Shown here in pieces: positions 60,901-64,000 of a DNA stretch of 64,000 nt. Numbering within the stretch: the first letter of the stretch is position 1; the number at the start of each line of letters is the position of its first letter. The DNA is from Xylogone sp. PMI_703. Its lineage: Eukaryota; Ascomycota; Leotiomycetes. The position numbers and the translations under genes were made by a program. Under the pieces are notes generated by a model, which saw only the letters and a program-made list of their open reading frames with translations, made no database searches and was not told the DNA's origin. The stretch lies in the NCBI GenBank assembly GCA_021399445.1, contig JAJTUQ010000005.1:1364001-1428000 (forward strand), given 5' to 3'.

Positions 60901-61330
60901 CACGCAACAACTACTCAAGGCTACAAACAATGCGTTTGACAAGTGGAAAAAAGTATGGGATGAGGATATTGCTATACAATACCCTCCGTCTTCTGCTAGC
61001 TACCGTCGCTTTGGCTTCTGCAGAGACGGCGTGCATTTCTATTGGCTAGCAAAGTACCTGGTTAAGAATTACCGTCCTGCAGACTGGCAAATGGCTCCGG
61101 ATCAACGCTTTACTCACGTGATGCATCTGCTCAAATCAGTCAAGACTTGGGTCGTATCGGACAGTGCACAACGAGGTGAAGAATTAGGCTCAGTAAATGA
61201 TATTAGCAAAGACTATGGTGTGGGAGATTTGACGTTGGACATGGCTCAACTTTTTGCACCAATCAACAGACAAACGGATTCTCCTGTGCAAGGCGTACAA
61301 ACAAACATTGGTGGTAACGGCATGATATAG
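57948..61330 (+). CDS. Transcription factor with two C2H2 fingers and a fungal-type regulatory domain
   Basis: Two exons, 57948-58659 and 58728-61330, giving 1104 residues. The intron splits the linker between two zinc fingers: FPCPHCTKTYLHAKHLKRHLLRH (about 216-238) and YMCVLCRDTFSRSDILKRHFQKC (about 244-266), joined by the canonical TGDRP linker, then SIRRGNPTGASHLSHAQAH. The N-terminus is Pro/Gln/Met-rich, and an NGMNGMNGMNGM run and Gln/Ala-rich tracts lie at about 305-530, typical of activation regions. The fungal_trans domain spans about 600-880 (FLEHFANFQGHFPTIHTPTF, LLLGMICIGAVYSDRV). It resembles Adr1/Klf1-type architecture, but I cannot assign it to a named regulator. Targets unknown. 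The long leader and 7.4 kb upstream suggest complex control. Confidence 0.93.
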
Positions 61331-62526
61331 ATGAATTTGCGGTGAACAGGAATCGCTTGCATCCCTTTTAGTATCTGGTCGTTTCTGTTTACAAGGATTG
61401 ATATGAAATATGGTGGGATCATTGTTATAGAGGTTGCCTTCTTCTGGACAGGCATGCATGGACACGGGCGTTTTTTGCTTTGCTTTCCCCTTTCCTCTGG
61501 GTTTCTTCGCCGCCGCCTCTACCGAGCAACAGGCTGCTTCATTTTCTCTTTTCACTAAAAAATTGTTTTTCTTTTTGAATTTTCTTTTAAAACATTTTTG
61601 CTTCTTACCATCATGAATATGGCATTCTGCATCTGGCGGCGAATGGTTGTGAGTTTGTCTTTTTTTGGGATCTCAAACATTATCAAGTTAGATGTGGGAA
61701 AAGAAAAAAATGACTCATGAGATCACTCGGAGATATAAAATATGGTTTTGTTGGAACGATTTGTTGAAAACTTGCATTAGACGGGGGAACCTATGAGTTT
61801 TTCGTTTGAGAGATGCTGGTGTGTTAGTGAGTTGGTGTGGTTGAGAAACGGCCTTTATGGATGGTTGTGTTTTGTGTGTGTATGGCATAGTGGTGTGTTG
61901 AATCTTACCATTGCAGCAGAAAATGGCTTCTTTTTGCATGCAGGAAATTCAGCATTAAAGCACTATAGAATTGAGCTACGTGATCACTTAAGATAGAGCG
62001 TGTGCTTAATTGTATGCGTAGTGATGTAGAAAAGATTTTTTTCATTTAATCTTAGTTTCGGTTTTTGAATAAGGCAATACTAGACTTCTCTTCTTTGATT
62101 CTGCAAGTACAACTCTGATGTGATTATGTTGTGCTTGTGCCTGTCTCCAGTCTTTCCTGTGCCGCTCGTATTAAGACCTTGTGGGCCAGTCTGCTAAGAC
62201 AAAAAGCAAGTCTTGGTATTACCCAAATTTTGCTCTACAAGTGTCTCTTCCAACACCCGTCCAACTCATTGGTAGGGTCCAAGCATCAAATAATATCCCC
62301 TGGGGTTTGATTCCCAACACCTCACATCCCTCACAACTCAATATTGGACTCCGTAGTAGCAGGGAGCAGAGGGGCAGAAGCAACATGAAGCATCTCAGCG
62401 TCCATAAACCAAGCCTCTCCCTCCCCACAATAGTCCGTCCACACCATTCTTAAAACGAGGCCCATCCAGTCCAGTATACGCCAGTCAAACTAATCTTCAT
62501 CGTCGCAACTATTGCCGTACTCCATC
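61331..62526. other. Convergent 3' region
   Basis: 1.2 kb tail to tail, T-rich after the transcription factor stop (61540-61600). Frames of 60-121 codons on both strands overlap and lack any signature; none reported. No RNA gene recognised. Confidence 0.6.
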
Positions 62527-62782
62527 TCAATTCTCCCTCTCGACAACCACAACACGCGGCAGCGCAGCCCTATCCTTCTCCGTTGCCTCCCAGCCGAGTT
62601 TCTTCTCCGCCGTGTCGGACAGGTATAGCCCTATTGTGCCCCAAGCCAGGAAGCCGAGACCGACGCCGATGCGGGTTCGTGGGGAGAGGTTGCGGTAGGA
62701 TCTGTGGTGCGGGGTGGTCAGTAAGTTAGTGTAGAGAATTTGTGTGAGAGAGGGTTGGGGGAACGAACTGGATGAAGGACAT
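62527..62782 (-). CDS. Small conserved single-span membrane protein
   Basis: Two exons, 62782-62769 (14 bases) and 62701-62527, giving 62 residues. The tiny first exon encodes MSFI and the start of the next codon; joined to exon 2 it reads SYRNLSPRTRIGVGLGFLAW, continuing GTIGLYLSDTAEKKLGW. A single transmembrane helix covers about 14-32. I recall small fungal proteins of this shape with an SYR-x-LSP start and an LSDTAE motif, probably mitochondrial, but no function is known to me. The alternative, no splicing, gives an 89-codon frame from the same stretch that reads a poor Ser/Thr-rich N-terminus. The donor GTTCGT is unusual and lowers confidence in the exact junction. Confidence 0.72.
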
Positions 62783-63257
62783 TGTGTGAATGTCAATTTG
62801 GTGGAGTTGTGCTGAAAATTGAAAGTTTTTGATTTTGATTTTCTTTTTTTGGTAACAGAAGGTGCTTGGATCTGGGTTCCGATGTTCCAAGTCTAGGGGT
62901 CTTGTTGTGGCTTGCTGCGAGGTGATGATGGAACTGTCGGCTCATTTGTGGCTGGCGCCAATAACTGGACGTCGGAGGTAGATTATCCCCGCTTCTGGGG
63001 CTTGGGAGCCGAGGGAGAGGGCAAGTTTCCGAAAGGTTATCATCCTTTCTCATTCAATTTCTATCGTTGGGACCTGGAGCGGATCTGTTGATGTTTAACT
63101 CTATATAACGGCCTGTATCGAAATATAAAGATCTGTGTGCACTGAGACGGCTCTCATCGTTGGAGCGGACTCCTACAGCGCCCCGGTGACGCATGAACCT
63201 CGTCGTTTCGCAAGGCTGAGATCGCAACCCCGAGGCTAGCTCGTTGTCTACCTACCC
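62783..63257. other. Divergent intergenic region
   Basis: 475 bp between the small membrane protein gene and the F-box gene reading outwards. An 86-codon frame on the minus strand (62793-63053) lies in the leader of the small gene. Nothing else recognised. Confidence 0.55.
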
Positions 63258-64000
63258 ATGGAGCAACTACCAATCGAACTCCGCCGCCAAATCCTCGACC
63301 ATCTCGACCTCTCCTCCATAAAAAACTATCGAAGAACCTCTCAGGCCAATGCAAGCATAGGAGAAGACTACCTGTTCACCCCCACCTTCGATACCCTCCT
63401 CCATCGCAATGATTTCCACCGTCTGCTCGCGCTCTCACAATGTCCCAAATACTCCTACCGCATCACAGCGCTCAATATTAATCTCGCAGAAATGAACGAG
63501 TTCCACGCGAGACATAATGCCTATTTCCTGCAGTTCATGCGCGTTCCTGAGGATCGGGACCAGTTAAGGGAGGAGGCATGGGGGAATTACGGCAGCGTAC
63601 GAGCGCAGAAGGAGGAATATGCCGAAAATGTGTGCAAGCCGGCACTTCTGAGGAGTGTGTTTTCCAAACTAGACAATCTTTCCTCTATTGCTGTGACGCT
63701 GGCAACCTGTCCCTTTTCGAACGAGCTCCTGCATCAGATATGGCGCATCCCGTCATCGCGCGCTCTCCATCGGGTTTTGAATACCGAGCGGTTTACGTCG
63801 ATATTATCAGCTCTGGTGGAGACGAGGCCCGCTCTACCCGTTACAAGCTTGTCGCATGATCGATTGCCGTTTGAGTTCTTTGCGCAGAGGATGACGCTGC
63901 TCTCTTCGATTGTTGATCCCGTGTTCAAGGGCTTGAAGAAGCTGTCGTTGAGCTTGGATTATAGTGAGTTACCGAATAATGGACATAAACTTCAGGCTTT
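63258..64000 (+). CDS. F-box protein, 3' end beyond the window
   Basis: The frame is open from ATG 63258 to the window edge (247 codons) and has no stop, so the gene is truncated by the window only. It begins with the F-box-like MEQLPIELRRQILDHLDLSSI followed by KNYRRTSQ, the usual L-P-x-E-x-x-x-x-I-L pattern that binds Skp1 in SCF ubiquitin ligases. The rest (LALSQCPKYSYRITALNIN, PVFKGLKKLSLSLDY) resembles fungal F-box proteins with degenerate leucine-rich or helical C-terminal parts. Substrate unknown. It is divergent from the small membrane protein gene. Confidence 0.8.
   Translation, partial: MEQLPIELRRQILDHLDLSSIKNYRRTSQANASIGEDYLFTPTFDTLLHRNDFHRLLALSQCPKYSYRITALNINLAEMNEFHARHNAYFLQFMRVPEDRDQLREEAWGNYGSVRAQKEEYAENVCKPALLRSVFSKLDNLSSIAVTLATCPFSNELLHQIWRIPSSRALHRVLNTERFTSILSALVETRPALPVTSLSHDRLPFEFFAQRMTLLSSIVDPVFKGLKKLSLSLDYSELPNNGHKLQA

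Overview
The window is eukaryotic and comes from a filamentous ascomycete (Pezizomycotina). Genes carry short GT-AG introns, mostly 50-130 bases, with GTAAGT or GTATGT-like donors. Their proteins are the fungal forms of Rga1, Stu1, Sec62, Mtc6, Aim6, Ssc1, eIF3g, Rab GDI and the mitochondrial large-subunit protein Mrpl4. The eIF3g and Mtc6 proteins look most like Leotiomycetes to me, but that placement is from memory and weak. There are no operons. I found no rRNA, tRNA, CRISPR array or intact transposon.

Layout. 0-11 kb: a LIM-LIM-RhoGAP gene (minus), a 3.4 kb gene-free stretch, and the CLASP gene stu1 (minus). 11-15.2 kb: a basic-secretory-protein-type peptidase (plus), a possible 42-residue protein (minus) and a conserved membrane-anchored protein (plus). 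15.7-21.1 kb: mtc6 (minus), divergent from sec62 (plus), which converges on an FAD oxidoreductase like L-2-hydroxyglutarate dehydrogenase (minus). 21.4-22.95 kb: an array of about fifteen diverged 45-base repeats, the most unusual feature here. 23.3-29.1 kb: a conserved disordered/coiled-coil protein (minus), 3.2 kb without genes, and aim6 (plus). 32.8-41.3 kb: a PH-domain protein (plus), an F-box/2EXR-like protein (minus) and a WD40/DUF2415 protein (minus). 41.8-50.5 kb: mitochondrial Hsp70 and eIF3g (both plus), Rab GDI and mitoribosomal uL29m (both minus). 50.5-57.9 kb: 7.4 kb with no convincing gene, leading to a C2H2 plus fungal-type transcription factor (57.9-61.3 kb). 62.5-64 kb: a 62-residue membrane protein and the start of an F-box protein cut by the window edge.

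Most genes are housekeeping: polarity and cytoskeleton (rga1, stu1), secretion and trafficking (sec62, gdi1), mitochondria (ssc1, mrpl4, the L2HGDH-like enzyme) and translation (tif35). They are not a pathway cluster. Splice structures were built by hand from frame continuity, splice motifs and family similarity; every joined gene I report gives an uninterrupted frame.

The repeat array is the best candidate for something undescribed. Units are mostly exactly 45 bases, lie in both orientations including two head-to-head pairs that could form long hairpins, and outside a variable core differ mainly at every third base. That suggests either a degenerate or dispersed peptide-coding module or a structured RNA/DNA element. 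Gene-free DNA across the window is also rich in GTAC palindromes.
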